Part shown: positions 17,864 to 27,296 of the stretch, one piece after another
Numbering within the stretch: position 1 is the stretch's first letter
Layout of the letters: each line of letters begins with the position of its first letter
Origin: Tellurirhabdus bombi
Lineage (GTDB): Bacteria > Bacteroidota > Bacteroidia > Cytophagales > Spirosomataceae
Direction: 5' to 3'
Assembly (NCBI RefSeq): GCF_021484805.1
Contig: NZ_CP090557.1
Coordinates: forward strand, 980,501-1,044,500
DNA length: 64,000 nt
Notes under the pieces: model-generated
What the model was told of the DNA's origin: nothing
Databases searched by the model: none
What the model saw: only the letters and a program-made list of their open reading frames with translations
Made by a program: the position numbers and the translations under genes

Positions 17864-17898
17864 GACCATTTAAATTTATCGGGGCCATCACCACTCAG

Positions 17899-17935
17899 TC
17901 CCCCTCCTAGCTCGCTACGAGGGGGATTATTTTTT
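17899..17935 (+). terminator. Rho-independent terminator after the SusCD operon
   Basis: TCCCCCTC (17899-17906) pairs with GAGGGGGA (17919-17926) and is followed by TTATTTTTT. The T-rich tail overlaps the end of the convergent kinase gene. Confidence 0.85.
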
Positions 17936-19039
17936 CCAATCGAAAAAGAACGTACTGCCCACACCCGGCGTCGATTCTACCCGAATTTTGCCGCCCTGCT
18001 CTTCCACCAGAATTTTCAGGATGTTCAACCCGACACCCGTGCTGCTATCGGCCTTGGTCGTGTGGTCAGCCACCTGAAAAAGGCCAAAAATGTGCTGCTG
18101 GTCTTCTTCGGCAATGCCGGGGCCGTTATCCCGCACGTAAAACTCGTAGTGAGTGCCTTTGTCGTCGCAGCCAAGTTCAATTTCGCCCGTTGGCTTGTCG
18201 TTGTACTTGATGGCGTTGCTGATGAGGTTCTGAAACACCTGTTGCAGTTTCAGCTTCTTGGTTTCCAGCACAGGCATCGGCTTGTTGATGCGGATGTGGA
18301 TGTGTTTCGGCGGAAACATCAGCTGCGTTGTCTGTTGCAGCAGGTCGTATACGTCCACTTCTTCTACTTTTTGCTGCTCGATGCTTTTCCGCGAATAATC
18401 CAAAATGGCCGTAATCATATCGGACAGGTGAAACGAAGCCGCCGACAACTGATCGACGTAATCCTTCACCTCTTCCTGCTCCACAACGCGGTCTTCGACA
18501 TTCATTTTCAAGAGCGACAGCAAGGCAATAATACCCGTTAGGGGCGATTTCAGATCATGCGCCACCATGTAGACAAAGCGTTCGAGCTGCTTGTTGATGC
18601 TGTCTAATTCGGCGGCTGTTTTTTTGAGTTCCTGCTGGGAAAAATACAAGCGCTCAAAAACGGCGACCTTGGCTTTGGTTACGTTAATATCCAGCGGTTT
18701 TTGCAAATAATCGACCGCGCCTTCTTCAAACCCTTTAATGACGTACTGCTCTTCTTTGCTGATGGCTGTTACAAAAATGATCGAAATGTCTTTTGTTTTC
18801 GGGTTTGATTTCAAGAGCCTGGCCACTTCGAATCCGTCCATTTCGGGCATCTGAACGTCAAGCATAATCAGGCCAATCTTGTCATTTTTCAGGGCGTAGC
18901 GCAGCGCTTCATTGCCCGACGAAGCTTTGAGAAACGTTCGGTTGTCTGTTTCCAGAATCTCCTCCAGCGAAATCAGATTTTCTTCGCGGTCGTCAACCAG
19001 TAAAATAGTAAACTCTTTCAATGTTGTGGCTGTATTCAT
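17927..19039 (-). CDS. Response regulator-histidine kinase (REC-HisKA-HATPase)
   Basis: A 370-aa soluble signalling protein. An N-terminal receiver domain (about 10-128) has the acidic pair in VDDRE, phospho-acceptor Asp61 in MLDVQMPEMDG and Lys114 in YLQKP. A short coiled linker leads to HisKA with the phosphorylated His161 in MVAHDLKSPLTG, then an HATPase with NAIKYN, GPGIA and GVGLNIL. It thus accepts a phosphoryl group and can itself phosphorylate a partner, or is switched by its receiver. It is the last gene of the four-gene leftward signalling operon, 29 nt after cheB. Confidence 0.93.
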   Translation of the reverse strand: MNTATTLKEFTILLVDDREENLISLEEILETDNRTFLKASSGNEALRYALKNDKIGLIMLDVQMPEMDGFEVARLLKSNPKTKDISIIFVTAISKEEQYVIKGFEEGAVDYLQKPLDINVTKAKVAVFERLYFSQQELKKTAAELDSINKQLERFVYMVAHDLKSPLTGIIALLSLLKMNVEDRVVEQEEVKDYVDQLSAASFHLSDMITAILDYSRKSIEQQKVEEVDVYDLLQQTTQLMFPPKHIHIRINKPMPVLETKKLKLQQVFQNLISNAIKYNDKPTGEIELGCDDKGTHYEFYVRDNGPGIAEEDQQHIFGLFQVADHTTKADSSTGVGLNILKILVEEQGGKIRVESTPGVGSTFFFDWKK

Positions 19040-19068
19040 AACGGATTAACTAGGCAATTGAGTCGTTA

Positions 19069-19638
19069 TTAGTGAGGTATGGTTTTCAAAAAATCGACGA
19101 TTTCTTCCGGCCTTAAAACCTTGGCCGCGGCGTTCTTCTCCATAGCGGCCCGGGGCATGGTCGCATACTCCGCCGAATCGGGGTGCTGCACAAGGGCGGT
19201 GCCGCCTTTATCAATAATGTGCTTCATCCCGGCGGTGCCGTCATTATTGGCCCCACTCAGCAGGATCGCTACGGCATTTTTCCCGTATACGTTAGCAACG
19301 CATTCAAACGTCAGGTCAATTGAAGGCCGGCTGTAATTAATGAGTTCGGAATAATCCAGACTAAAGGTCCGGTCTTCTTCAATCAGCAAATGGTAATTCT
19401 GCGGAGCCAGGTAGACGCACCCTTCCCTGATGGGCGATTTATCATCGGGTTCGCTTATTTTCATGCCTTTACGGCTCATGGATAAAATCCGATCCATCTC
19501 GCTGACCACATTTTTCATGCGATGCAGCACGATAATGATGGAAAAGCAGTAATGATCTGGAAAGGCTTTCAGGATGGTGGTTAACGGCGACAAACTCCCC
19601 GCCGACCCGCCTATGATAATAACTCCGGGTTTTTCCAT
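19069..19638 (-). CDS. cheB: CheB-type protein-glutamate methylesterase, catalytic domain only
   Basis: A 189-aa stand-alone methylesterase domain. The catalytic triad is visible: Ser12 in GGSAGS, His39 in VLHR, Asp133 in GANNDGTAG, with spacings (27 and 121 residues) close to those in chemotaxis CheB. The usual N-terminal receiver domain is absent, so control must come from a partner. It lies 7 nt after cheR in an operon with two hybrid kinases and no methyl-accepting receptor, which suggests that it acts on the kinases or on an unlinked sensor rather than on a chemotaxis array. Confidence 0.92.
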   Translation of the reverse strand: MEKPGVIIIGGSAGSLSPLTTILKAFPDHYCFSIIIVLHRMKNVVSEMDRILSMSRKGMKISEPDDKSPIREGCVYLAPQNYHLLIEEDRTFSLDYSELINYSRPSIDLTFECVANVYGKNAVAILLSGANNDGTAGMKHIIDKGGTALVQHPDSAEYATMPRAAMEKNAAAKVLRPEEIVDFLKTIPH

Positions 19639-19645
19639 GAGAAGG

Positions 19646-20473
19646 CTATCGTTTACGCCGGTAAATTTTGGCGGTTGAACTAATCACATCCAATTCGTTG
19701 CGCACATCCGTAAAAAGCAGCGACTCTTTCATGCCGATGGCCAGATAGCCCAGGGGCGATAAGCTGTCGTAGAAAAGCTTAAATACCTCGTTCTGTAAAA
19801 CCCGGTTAAAGTAAATCAGCACGTTGCGGCAACAAACCAACTGAAATTCATTGAATACCTGGTCCGTGACCAAATTATGCTGCGAAAACACAATATTCTT
19901 ACGTAACTCTTTATTAATAAGTGCGTTATCGTAACGGGCAGTATAATAATCTGAAAAATCCTGTTTCCCCCCCGATTGAATGTAGTTCGACGTATAATCC
20001 CGCATGTTCTGCACCGATATAATCCCGGTTCTGGCCTTTTCCAGATTGGCCGGATTTATGTCAGTGGCGTAAATTCGGGTTCGTTCCAGCAGGCCTGCTT
20101 CGTGCAGCAGAATGGCCATCGAAAACACTTCTTCGCCCGTGGAGCAGCCCGCATGCCAGATTTTAATGATGGGGTACGAAGCCAGTTTGGGTAATACTTT
20201 TTCGCTCAATGCCCGGTAAAACTGCGGATCCCGAAACATCTCCGTCACGTTGACGGTCAATGTTTGCAGAAACCATTCAAAAAATTCCTTTTCGTTCATT
20301 AAAAGGTACTTCAGGTCATAGACCGATTTGACCTTGGCTACATCCATGCAGCGCATAACACGCCGCTTGATTGAGGTGCGGGCATAATTACTAAAATCAT
20401 AGCCATACGTCAAGCGAATTACGTCCAACACCTCATCCAACTCTTCATTCGTGATATCTTCGCGCTCTCCCAT
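19646..20473 (-). CDS. cheR: CheR-type protein-glutamate O-methyltransferase
   Basis: A 275-aa SAM-dependent methyltransferase with the helical CheR N-terminal domain (about 1-75) and the catalytic domain: NVTEMFRDP, HAGCSTGEEVFSMA (SAM-binding motif I), an acidic residue in YATDINP, and CRNVLIYF. Length is normal for stand-alone CheR. It starts 3 nt after the end of the large hybrid kinase and is followed by cheB, forming a methylation/demethylation pair without CheA, CheW or a receptor in the window. Confidence 0.94.
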   Translation of the reverse strand: MGEREDITNEELDEVLDVIRLTYGYDFSNYARTSIKRRVMRCMDVAKVKSVYDLKYLLMNEKEFFEWFLQTLTVNVTEMFRDPQFYRALSEKVLPKLASYPIIKIWHAGCSTGEEVFSMAILLHEAGLLERTRIYATDINPANLEKARTGIISVQNMRDYTSNYIQSGGKQDFSDYYTARYDNALINKELRKNIVFSQHNLVTDQVFNEFQLVCCRNVLIYFNRVLQNEVFKLFYDSLSPLGYLAIGMKESLLFTDVRNELDVISSTAKIYRRKR

Positions 20474-20476
20474 AGT

Positions 20477-23400
20477 TTATTTTGACAGCCAAACACGCAA
20501 CAACGATAACAGGCGACTGCTGTCGATGGGCTTCGTAATGTAATCAGATGCACCGGCTTCGATGCATTTTTCCCGGTCGCCGGTCATGGCTTTGGCGGTA
20601 AGTGCAATGACGGGCAGACTATGAAACCGCGAGTTTGCCCGGATGCGCCGGGTGGCTTCGTAGCCATCCATTTCCGGCATCATAATGTCCATCAATACCA
20701 GATCAATACCCGTCTGTTCGTCCAGTTGTTCCAGCGCTTCTTTGCCATCACCCGCCGTAATAACCGTAATTTCGTGTTCTTCCAGCAGCGTACTAAGGGC
20801 AAAAACATTGCGCATGTCATCGTCAACCAGCAGGATTTTTTTGCCTTTGAGGTTTTTGTCGTTTGTCAGACTGCTCAAAACCGGTTTCGAAAAAGGCTGC
20901 TGCTGCACTTCCTGTACTTTATACAAAAACAATTCCAATTCATCCATCAACCGGTCTTTCGAAAGCGACGATTCGCGGATAATGACGTCGGAAATCTTTT
21001 TCAGTTGCAGCTCATCCGTTGTCGACAGGTTTTTATCCAGGTAAATAATAATAGGAACTTCGGCTGCCTTAGTCGCCTCTTTTACCTTCTGCAAATCCTG
21101 CGTTCCGGCGGTTAGGTCTGCCCCAATATCGGCTATGATGCAGTCATACTTTTCCTGTTGCAACTTGCTGACAGCCTCCGCTGCCGAAGCAACGTAATCG
21201 CACTGCATGTCAAATTTACGCTCGTCGATAAACCGCTGCAACGTCTGGTTTTTCAGGTAAACGCCCGACAGCACCAGCACTCGTTTGACGTTGGTCTGCA
21301 AATGCCCGCCCAGTAAAGAAAAGGCTTTTTCAAGATCTTCAACCGCCAGTGGCTTACGGACAAACGCCAACGCCCCGCCCAGTGCGCCCTGTGGCTCGTC
21401 GGCGGACATGATATGCACCGGAATATTCTTTAGATCGGGATCACTTTTCAGGATTTTCAGCAGATTCCACCCATCAATAACCGGCAACTGCATGTCCAGG
21501 ATGATGGCCGAGGGCTGGTACTTTCGGGCACAATAAAGTCCTTCGTCACCCTGAATAGCGAGAATTGTCTTGTACCCTTTCGTACGGGCAAAGTCGCGCA
21601 CAATACCCGCAAAAAGAGGATCATCTTCAATAATCAGGAGCGTTTTGTCACCTTTTTGCAGATTTTGGCGATCGTCGGCGAGGGTAGTCTGCTCAACAAC
21701 GGGCTGACTCAAGGTCTGCGTTATGACCGGCGTTTCAACCACCCTGGGCACGTCCACCATGGTCGAATGAATCGGTACGTATAGCGTAAAGGTGCTTCCT
21801 TCCCCTTCTTCGCTCTGCACCTGTAATTCCCCGTTCAGCTTCTTGGCCAGCTCTTTACTAATCGAAAGGCCTAATCCGGTACCACCGTATTTCCGGCTTA
21901 CCGAACCGTCGGCCTGCTGAAAGGCTTCAAAAATGAGCCGTTGCTTATCGGGGGAAATGCCAATTCCGGTATCTTTCACCGAAATAGCCAGTACGTTCTC
22001 CGCGTTTAGCAATTGGTTACTCGTAAACGGCAGGTTTTTCGGAACCGCCTGGAAATCCAGTGTTACGGTCCCCCCTTTCGGCGTGAACTTAAACGCATTC
22101 GACAGCAAGTTGCGGATAATCTGCTCCAGGCGAAGACGATCCGTATGCAGTTCGACCGCCCCCATGCTGTTCATGTTCGTTACGAACTGAACGCTTTTTT
22201 CTTCGGCCAGTACCCGGAACAGTTGCTCCATATTATTAGCCACCGCATTCACCGGAATATTCTCAAACGTAAAATCGATTTTACCCGCCTCAATCTTCGA
22301 CAAATCCAGAATGTCGTTGATGAGTTCCAGCAGATTGGAGCCTGATTTATGAATGATGGTAGCGTATTCGACCTGCTTGGCCGTCAGGTTAGCGGCTTTG
22401 TTTTCAGACAATAGTTTAGCCAGAATCAGCACACTGTTGAGCGGCGTGCGCAATTCATGCGACATATTAGCCAGAAATTCCGACTTGTATTTACTCGTCA
22501 CTTCCAGTTCCTGCGCTTTCAGATCGAGTTCTTGCCGAGCCATTTCAACCGCCTCATTTTTTTCCTCTAATTCGGCGTTGATTTGACGCAATTCTTCTTC
22601 CTGCACCTTTAATTCTTCCTCCGAAGCCTGTAATATTTCGGCTTGGCGCGTGAGTTCGTCGTTGCTCTGTCGTAATTCTTCCTGCTGATTTTCAAGGGTT
22701 TCCCGCTGGTCTTGCACTTGGACCAGCAAGCGCATCACCCGCTCGTGGGATTCTACCGAATTAATTGCGACGGCGATATTATTGGCTACATTTTTTAAAA
22801 GGTCAAGATCTTGTATGGCCGTACCATCGACCTCGAAGGATGCCAATTCAATCACGCCCTTCAACGTCTTATTATGCCATAGAGGCACCAGAATCACTTC
22901 TTTGGGAACGGATTTTCCTGCTCCCGACTGAATGGTCCAGTAATCAGACGGAATATTTTTAATGGCGAGAAGCGTACGGCCCGCTGCGGCCCGTCCTACC
23001 AGCCCTTCATCGATTCGAAAGGTTTCAGGGGCCAGGTCCGACGCGCCAATCGAGGCTTGTTTTTTCAAAAGATGCCCCTCTTCATCGTAGCAGTACAACA
23101 AGCCAGCGGGCAAGCCCGTATACTGAAGAATGGCCTCCAGCGTTGTTCTGGAAAGAACGGCCAGCTCATCAACTCCCTGAATGGCATCATTGATGCTCGA
23201 AATTCCCGTTAGCAGCCAATTTTTTTCGTTGGCACTTCGGTTAATCTGGTCTAGCTCATCCAGGTTTTCTTTAAGTAAGTCTTCGGCCCGGTTCCGGTTA
23301 TTGAGTTCCCCAAAAATGATTCGCGTTAGCACAAAGGCCAGCAACAGAACCAGAATGATGGTTAATGCCAGAACAAACATAGCGCGCTGGATGGCTCGTT

Positions 23401-23920
23401 CATTCTCTTTTTGACGATCCTCCAGAGCAATCCGCTCCACTTGCACGAATGCGTCCAAGCTATTGCGAATAATATCCATTCGCCTTTTTTCTTCGTCCAT
23501 CACCCGAACGATGTCCGCTTTGGAATATTTGCTGGCATCTTCACCGAGCGAACGCCAGTAAATAAGCAGGTCATTGATGTTTTTTTCGATAAATTCTGCT
23601 TTCTGCGTCTGTCTGACATTGTCCTGCGTCAGCTTCTTCAATCCCTCAATGGCGGGATGTATTTTTTCGATTCCTTCGTAGTAAGGCTGGAGAAATCGCT
23701 TTTCGTTGGTACTTCGGAAGCCACGCCGACCGGTTTCCATATCGACCAGCATTTTTTGAATGGTTTCAGCCTGGTTTAGCACTTCATATGTGTGCCGAAC
23801 CCAGTATTCAATGACGGCCTGCTGCCGAAACATATAGTAGGACAATCCTGCGCTACCAATGATTAACAACAAAGCAGTTCCAACGCCAAAGGTAATTTTT
23901 CGTGTCAGCGACATTTTCAT
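20477..23920 (-). CDS. CHASE3-GAF hybrid histidine kinase with three receiver domains
   Basis: An 1147-aa membrane sensor kinase. Order: membrane helix (about 11-31); CHASE3 sensor with ETGRRGFRSTNEKRFL (33-170); second helix (about 180-198); GAF (about 250-390); long Glu/Gln-rich coiled coil (about 400-480); HisKA with FLANMSHELRTPLNSV; HATPase with NAFKFTPKGG, DTGIGIS and GTGLGLSISKELA; receiver 1 (LLIIEDDPLFAG, ILDMQLPVIDGW, FVRKP); a degenerate receiver 2; and receiver 3 (LLVDDDMRNVFA, VLMDIMMPEMDGYE, YITKP) ending at the C-terminus. It leads a four-gene leftward operon with cheR, cheB and a REC kinase, which are probably its signalling partners. Confidence 0.93.
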   Translation of the reverse strand: MKMSLTRKITFGVGTALLLIIGSAGLSYYMFRQQAVIEYWVRHTYEVLNQAETIQKMLVDMETGRRGFRSTNEKRFLQPYYEGIEKIHPAIEGLKKLTQDNVRQTQKAEFIEKNINDLLIYWRSLGEDASKYSKADIVRVMDEEKRRMDIIRNSLDAFVQVERIALEDRQKENERAIQRAMFVLALTIILVLLLAFVLTRIIFGELNNRNRAEDLLKENLDELDQINRSANEKNWLLTGISSINDAIQGVDELAVLSRTTLEAILQYTGLPAGLLYCYDEEGHLLKKQASIGASDLAPETFRIDEGLVGRAAAGRTLLAIKNIPSDYWTIQSGAGKSVPKEVILVPLWHNKTLKGVIELASFEVDGTAIQDLDLLKNVANNIAVAINSVESHERVMRLLVQVQDQRETLENQQEELRQSNDELTRQAEILQASEEELKVQEEELRQINAELEEKNEAVEMARQELDLKAQELEVTSKYKSEFLANMSHELRTPLNSVLILAKLLSENKAANLTAKQVEYATIIHKSGSNLLELINDILDLSKIEAGKIDFTFENIPVNAVANNMEQLFRVLAEEKSVQFVTNMNSMGAVELHTDRLRLEQIIRNLLSNAFKFTPKGGTVTLDFQAVPKNLPFTSNQLLNAENVLAISVKDTGIGISPDKQRLIFEAFQQADGSVSRKYGGTGLGLSISKELAKKLNGELQVQSEEGEGSTFTLYVPIHSTMVDVPRVVETPVITQTLSQPVVEQTTLADDRQNLQKGDKTLLIIEDDPLFAGIVRDFARTKGYKTILAIQGDEGLYCARKYQPSAIILDMQLPVIDGWNLLKILKSDPDLKNIPVHIMSADEPQGALGGALAFVRKPLAVEDLEKAFSLLGGHLQTNVKRVLVLSGVYLKNQTLQRFIDERKFDMQCDYVASAAEAVSKLQQEKYDCIIADIGADLTAGTQDLQKVKEATKAAEVPIIIYLDKNLSTTDELQLKKISDVIIRESSLSKDRLMDELELFLYKVQEVQQQPFSKPVLSSLTNDKNLKGKKILLVDDDMRNVFALSTLLEEHEITVITAGDGKEALEQLDEQTGIDLVLMDIMMPEMDGYEATRRIRANSRFHSLPVIALTAKAMTGDREKCIEAGASDYITKPIDSSRLLSLLRVWLSK

Positions 23921-24009
23921 ACGGTGAGCAGGCTATAACCAGGCAAAATTGGGCAATTTTTATGCCTGTTGACAAAATAAACAAACTTAACGTTCAGTTC
24001 TGCTAAATA

Positions 24010-24044
24010 ACACAAAAGCCGAGGCAATGCCTCGGCTTTTGTGT
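24010..24044. terminator. Bidirectional hairpin terminator
   Basis: ACACAAAAGCCGAGGC pairs with GCCTCGGCTTTTGTGT around a 3-nt loop, with an A-run before and a T-run within the stem base. It ends the leftward gene at 24062 and isolates it from the kinase operon. Confidence 0.85.
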
Positions 24045-24061
24045 CTGGTAAATCTGACTTT

Positions 24062-24838
24062 TTATTTTAAAGCCGTCATTTCGGGCTCCCCGGCAGAGAG
24101 TTTTATCTTGTATCGTTTCAGTCCGTTGTATACTTCTTCCATGCGAATCATTTCTTTGGTTGCTTTACTAATCCAGAACGTGGCGAACGAATTTTCCTGG
24201 TAGTCAATCCGCAGCAGCCAGCAGTCAATGGCGTGTTTGTCGGTCGCTTTTACGGTTTCGCTCCCTATCACTTTGTAGACGTAGAATTGAGGAGCTGCTT
24301 TGCTTCCAGGGTGGTAGAAGTTGATGGCAAACTGCTTGTTGGCAGCGTAAGGCAACATCCGAAACGTTTCGATATCCAGCTCCCAGTTCAGCGAAGGTTC
24401 AGCCTGCCTGATCAAAAAGTCTTTGCGGTTGTTGTTGGCTACTGTGTCGGCACCCGCTATTTTGTCTTCGTAAAAATTATAGGCTTCAATGCCAGCTTTT
24501 GGGTGTTGCGCCCAGTGAAAAATCGGGCGAAAAGTTTTCTGATCATTGATGGAATACACCTTGCGGTTGGCCAGCGAGTCCGAACTTTCCCAACGCTGGT
24601 TGATAACAATAACGGGTTTACCACCTAAAACAGAATACGACGTTTCCCGCGTCCACAAACTCAAGCCTTTCCGTTGACCGGTTTTGGGATTTTTCATGTA
24701 AACCAGATACTGGTCCGTACCCGGCTTTAAGGCTGCCACTAGAAATTGCTGTCGGTTAAGATGCAGCGTATCAATGCGCTGGGCCTTCGCACCCGCTGCC
24801 AGCAGAACCGAAAAAAAAAGTAGGCTGTATCTCCACAT
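24062..24838 (-). CDS. Exported protein of unknown function (DUF3108/LolA-like fold possible)
   Basis: A 258-aa protein with a Sec signal peptide (MWRYSLLFFSVLLAAGAKAQ) and no lipobox. The mature part is beta-rich, with a series of strands such as YSVLGGKPVIVINQRWES, CWLLRIDYQENSFATFWISK and EMIRMEEVYNG, the last of which resembles the substrate-modified-product strands of DUF3108 or LolA-like proteins. I do not recognise the family firmly. The start at 24838 is chosen because it begins the signal peptide. It lies between an S9 peptidase (upstream, 132 nt) and a terminator. Confidence 0.7.
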   Translation of the reverse strand: MWRYSLLFFSVLLAAGAKAQRIDTLHLNRQQFLVAALKPGTDQYLVYMKNPKTGQRKGLSLWTRETSYSVLGGKPVIVINQRWESSDSLANRKVYSINDQKTFRPIFHWAQHPKAGIEAYNFYEDKIAGADTVANNNRKDFLIRQAEPSLNWELDIETFRMLPYAANKQFAINFYHPGSKAAPQFYVYKVIGSETVKATDKHAIDCWLLRIDYQENSFATFWISKATKEMIRMEEVYNGLKRYKIKLSAGEPEMTALK

Positions 24839-24970
24839 AAAACAAGAATTATAGTTTATCCGAAAGCTACAGCCTGCTTTTCTGGCAAACAGGCGCAATA
24901 TGATGAGCGGTTGACCTTATCCGGTTAGTGGCTTTATCCCGATAAAGTCAGCTTGCAAGTACACTGAAAA

Positions 24971-27184
24971 TCACTTTGTTTTAGCGCCAATATACCGCTC
25001 AAAAAACTCATAAATCCGCAGCATCCGGTCAATGCGCTGGCGTGGATTACCGGTGCGGCTCAGTTCATGCGTGCCGCCGGGCATCCGTACGTATTCCACA
25101 TCCCGACCCAGAATTTTCAGGCTTTTGTACATCATTTCGCTCTGGATAACGCCTGTCCGCAAGTCGTTTTCACCGTGTTTGATTAGCAGCGGCGTCCGAA
25201 TGTTTTCGACAAAGGTAAAGGGTGAGTTGGCATCCATCACTTCCTGAATGTTTTTCTGCCAGGGATAGCCGCCAAAGTAGTTGGGAACCAGCCGCCAGGC
25301 ATTCCCTTCGCCCAAAAACGTCGTCAGATCGTATACGCCCCGCTGCGCAAATGCTGCTTTAAATCGATTGTCGTGGCCTACAATCCAGGCCGTTAGATAA
25401 CCTGCATACGAGCCGCCCGTAATCACCTGCCGACTTGTATCAACCCAGGCTTCTTTGGCCGCCTCGGTGGCCGCCGCCAGCACGTCTTCGGTGGGACCAG
25501 TTCCCCAGTCCTGATAATTGGCCTGCTGGAAAGTCAGCCCATAACCACCTGATCCGCGCGGATTGGCGTATACAACGCCATAGCCCTGCGAACAGAAAAA
25601 CTGGTGCTCGTGCCACATCGAAAACTCGCCCGGACCCCACATGGCCGTTGGTCCGCCGTGCATGTTCAGCAGGAGCGGATATTTTTGCCCGGCCACGATC
25701 GATGCTGGTTTCATGATCCAGTATTCAACCGTTTGTCCTTTGGAATTTTTGTAGGTTCGTTTTTCCGGAAAACTGAGCATTTTACTGGCTACCCAGTCGT
25801 TGTGGTTGCTTAATTTTACCGCCGATTTCAGCAAATCGGTGCCAATTGTTGCCGAATACAACTCCGACGGGTTAGCTATTTCGGTCCGGGCAAAAACCAC
25901 TTTATTACCGGTAATATCAAAATCGTTAATTCCGTTGTCATAGTCGGTCAACTGCGTCACCTGTTTAGTCGCCAGATCGAGCCGGTAGAGAGGCACGCCG
26001 CCATTTGACGAAGCGGTGAAATAAAGCCAGTTGGCCGCTTTTTTCCCTTTCGCTCCCGCTGCACTTACCCATTTCATGCTTCCTGCCGCCCGATCAAACG
26101 AGATGATTTCCAGTCCCGAAACAGTAGTACCGTTGAGCGTGGCAATGGCCAATTTCCCAAAACCAACTCCCTGGGACTCACCCGTCAACAGAGCTAATTG
26201 TTTTCCATCCGGCGAAACCGTAGGCGCAAAGAAGCCTTTACCCGCTTCGGCCAGCAACGTAATCCGCTTGCCGGAACCGTCCGCCGCCAGCCAGATGGTT
26301 GAATTATCCCGTTCGCGGTCCGGGTGGTTGGTGGTGTCCCGCGCCGTAACCGCCAGAATCCCTTTACCATCGGGTAGCCAGACCGGAGCCGCAAATGAAT
26401 AGAAACCGCGCGTTAGTGGCTTTGCGGTTGCGCCTTCGCGGACATCAGTAATGTATAAGTGATTGAAATTCAATTCTGGCTCGGTGGATGCTTCGCCTTG
26501 CAGGTTCAGGCGGTTGATCACTTTGGCCTTTTTGTCCTCCACGTCTTTGGCCAGATACGCCCGAATTTCGGCCAGCGTTCCGTCTGGATTTGGTTTAACC
26601 GACTTCTCTGGCTTTATAAAATCGTTCGTAGTAAAACCTGGTTTCTCGAGCGACCAGGCCGGCGTTCTTTTTCCAGGATTTAAGAGCGAATCTTTCAGGA
26701 CTTCGCTCATCGAAAGGCTTACCGAAAACAGAATCTGCTTGCCATCCGGCGACCACTGGGGGCTTGAAGCACCGTTCTTACCGTTGGTTAATTGCCAGGC
26801 TTCGCCCCCGTCGAAGGGCAAAATAAAAATCTGGGATTTGCCTTTTATAGTACGGGCAAACGCTAACGATTTACCGTCCGGCGACCAGGCGGGCTGCCGG
26901 GCGCTTTCGGAGCCGCGCGTGAGGGATTTGGGCTGGCCACCCGCTTGCAGATCACTCAAATAGATGTGCGTTCGATACGTATAATCCTCGGGGCTGCCTT
27001 CTTTTTTCTCTTCGTCGCTGGCTTCAACACTCGTAACTGTGTAGGCCGCCCGTTTGCCGTCCGGCGCGATGTTGATTCCACCAAGTTGTTTGATGCGAGT
27101 CAGATCGGAAACTACAATCTTTTGTTTTGTCTGGGCAAACGCCAAGCTTGTCCCGAAGAGAAGTACAAGTGTAAGTCGTTTCAT
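24971..27184 (-). CDS. S9-family serine peptidase (prolyl oligopeptidase type)
   Basis: A 737-aa exported peptidase: signal peptide ending LAFAQ, an N-terminal beta-propeller with repeated SPDGK segments (for example PAWSPDGKSLAF, PQWSPDGKQILF, PTVSPDGKQLAL), and a C-terminal alpha/beta-hydrolase. The catalytic Ser lies in TGGSYAGYL, the Asp in KHGENDLRTG and the His in PGGTHELSR. This is the arrangement of acylaminoacyl/dipeptidyl peptidases, which remove dipeptides or acylated residues from peptides in the periplasm. It is a single leftward gene 112 nt beyond the molybdoenzyme unit. Confidence 0.93.
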   Translation of the reverse strand: MKRLTLVLLFGTSLAFAQTKQKIVVSDLTRIKQLGGINIAPDGKRAAYTVTSVEASDEEKKEGSPEDYTYRTHIYLSDLQAGGQPKSLTRGSESARQPAWSPDGKSLAFARTIKGKSQIFILPFDGGEAWQLTNGKNGASSPQWSPDGKQILFSVSLSMSEVLKDSLLNPGKRTPAWSLEKPGFTTNDFIKPEKSVKPNPDGTLAEIRAYLAKDVEDKKAKVINRLNLQGEASTEPELNFNHLYITDVREGATAKPLTRGFYSFAAPVWLPDGKGILAVTARDTTNHPDRERDNSTIWLAADGSGKRITLLAEAGKGFFAPTVSPDGKQLALLTGESQGVGFGKLAIATLNGTTVSGLEIISFDRAAGSMKWVSAAGAKGKKAANWLYFTASSNGGVPLYRLDLATKQVTQLTDYDNGINDFDITGNKVVFARTEIANPSELYSATIGTDLLKSAVKLSNHNDWVASKMLSFPEKRTYKNSKGQTVEYWIMKPASIVAGQKYPLLLNMHGGPTAMWGPGEFSMWHEHQFFCSQGYGVVYANPRGSGGYGLTFQQANYQDWGTGPTEDVLAAATEAAKEAWVDTSRQVITGGSYAGYLTAWIVGHDNRFKAAFAQRGVYDLTTFLGEGNAWRLVPNYFGGYPWQKNIQEVMDANSPFTFVENIRTPLLIKHGENDLRTGVIQSEMMYKSLKILGRDVEYVRMPGGTHELSRTGNPRQRIDRMLRIYEFFERYIGAKTK

Positions 27185-27296
27185 TTAGTTTTCAGGTTGA
27201 AACCCGAAGATACTAAAAAGCGGCTGGTGGATTATCAACTTACCCAAATCCACGTTAAGACAAGACTTCCTGAACCAGAATTATAATTTGTTAGGC

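Noticed and set aside
18062-18541. 159-codon frame on the plus strand
   Set aside because: Antisense to the REC histidine kinase, whose domains are clear.
20621-21115. 164-codon frame on the plus strand
   Set aside because: Antisense to the receiver domains of the large hybrid kinase.
17927-23920. Chemotaxis operon
   Set aside because: CheR and CheB are present but CheA, CheW, CheY-only proteins and a methyl-accepting receptor are not in the window.
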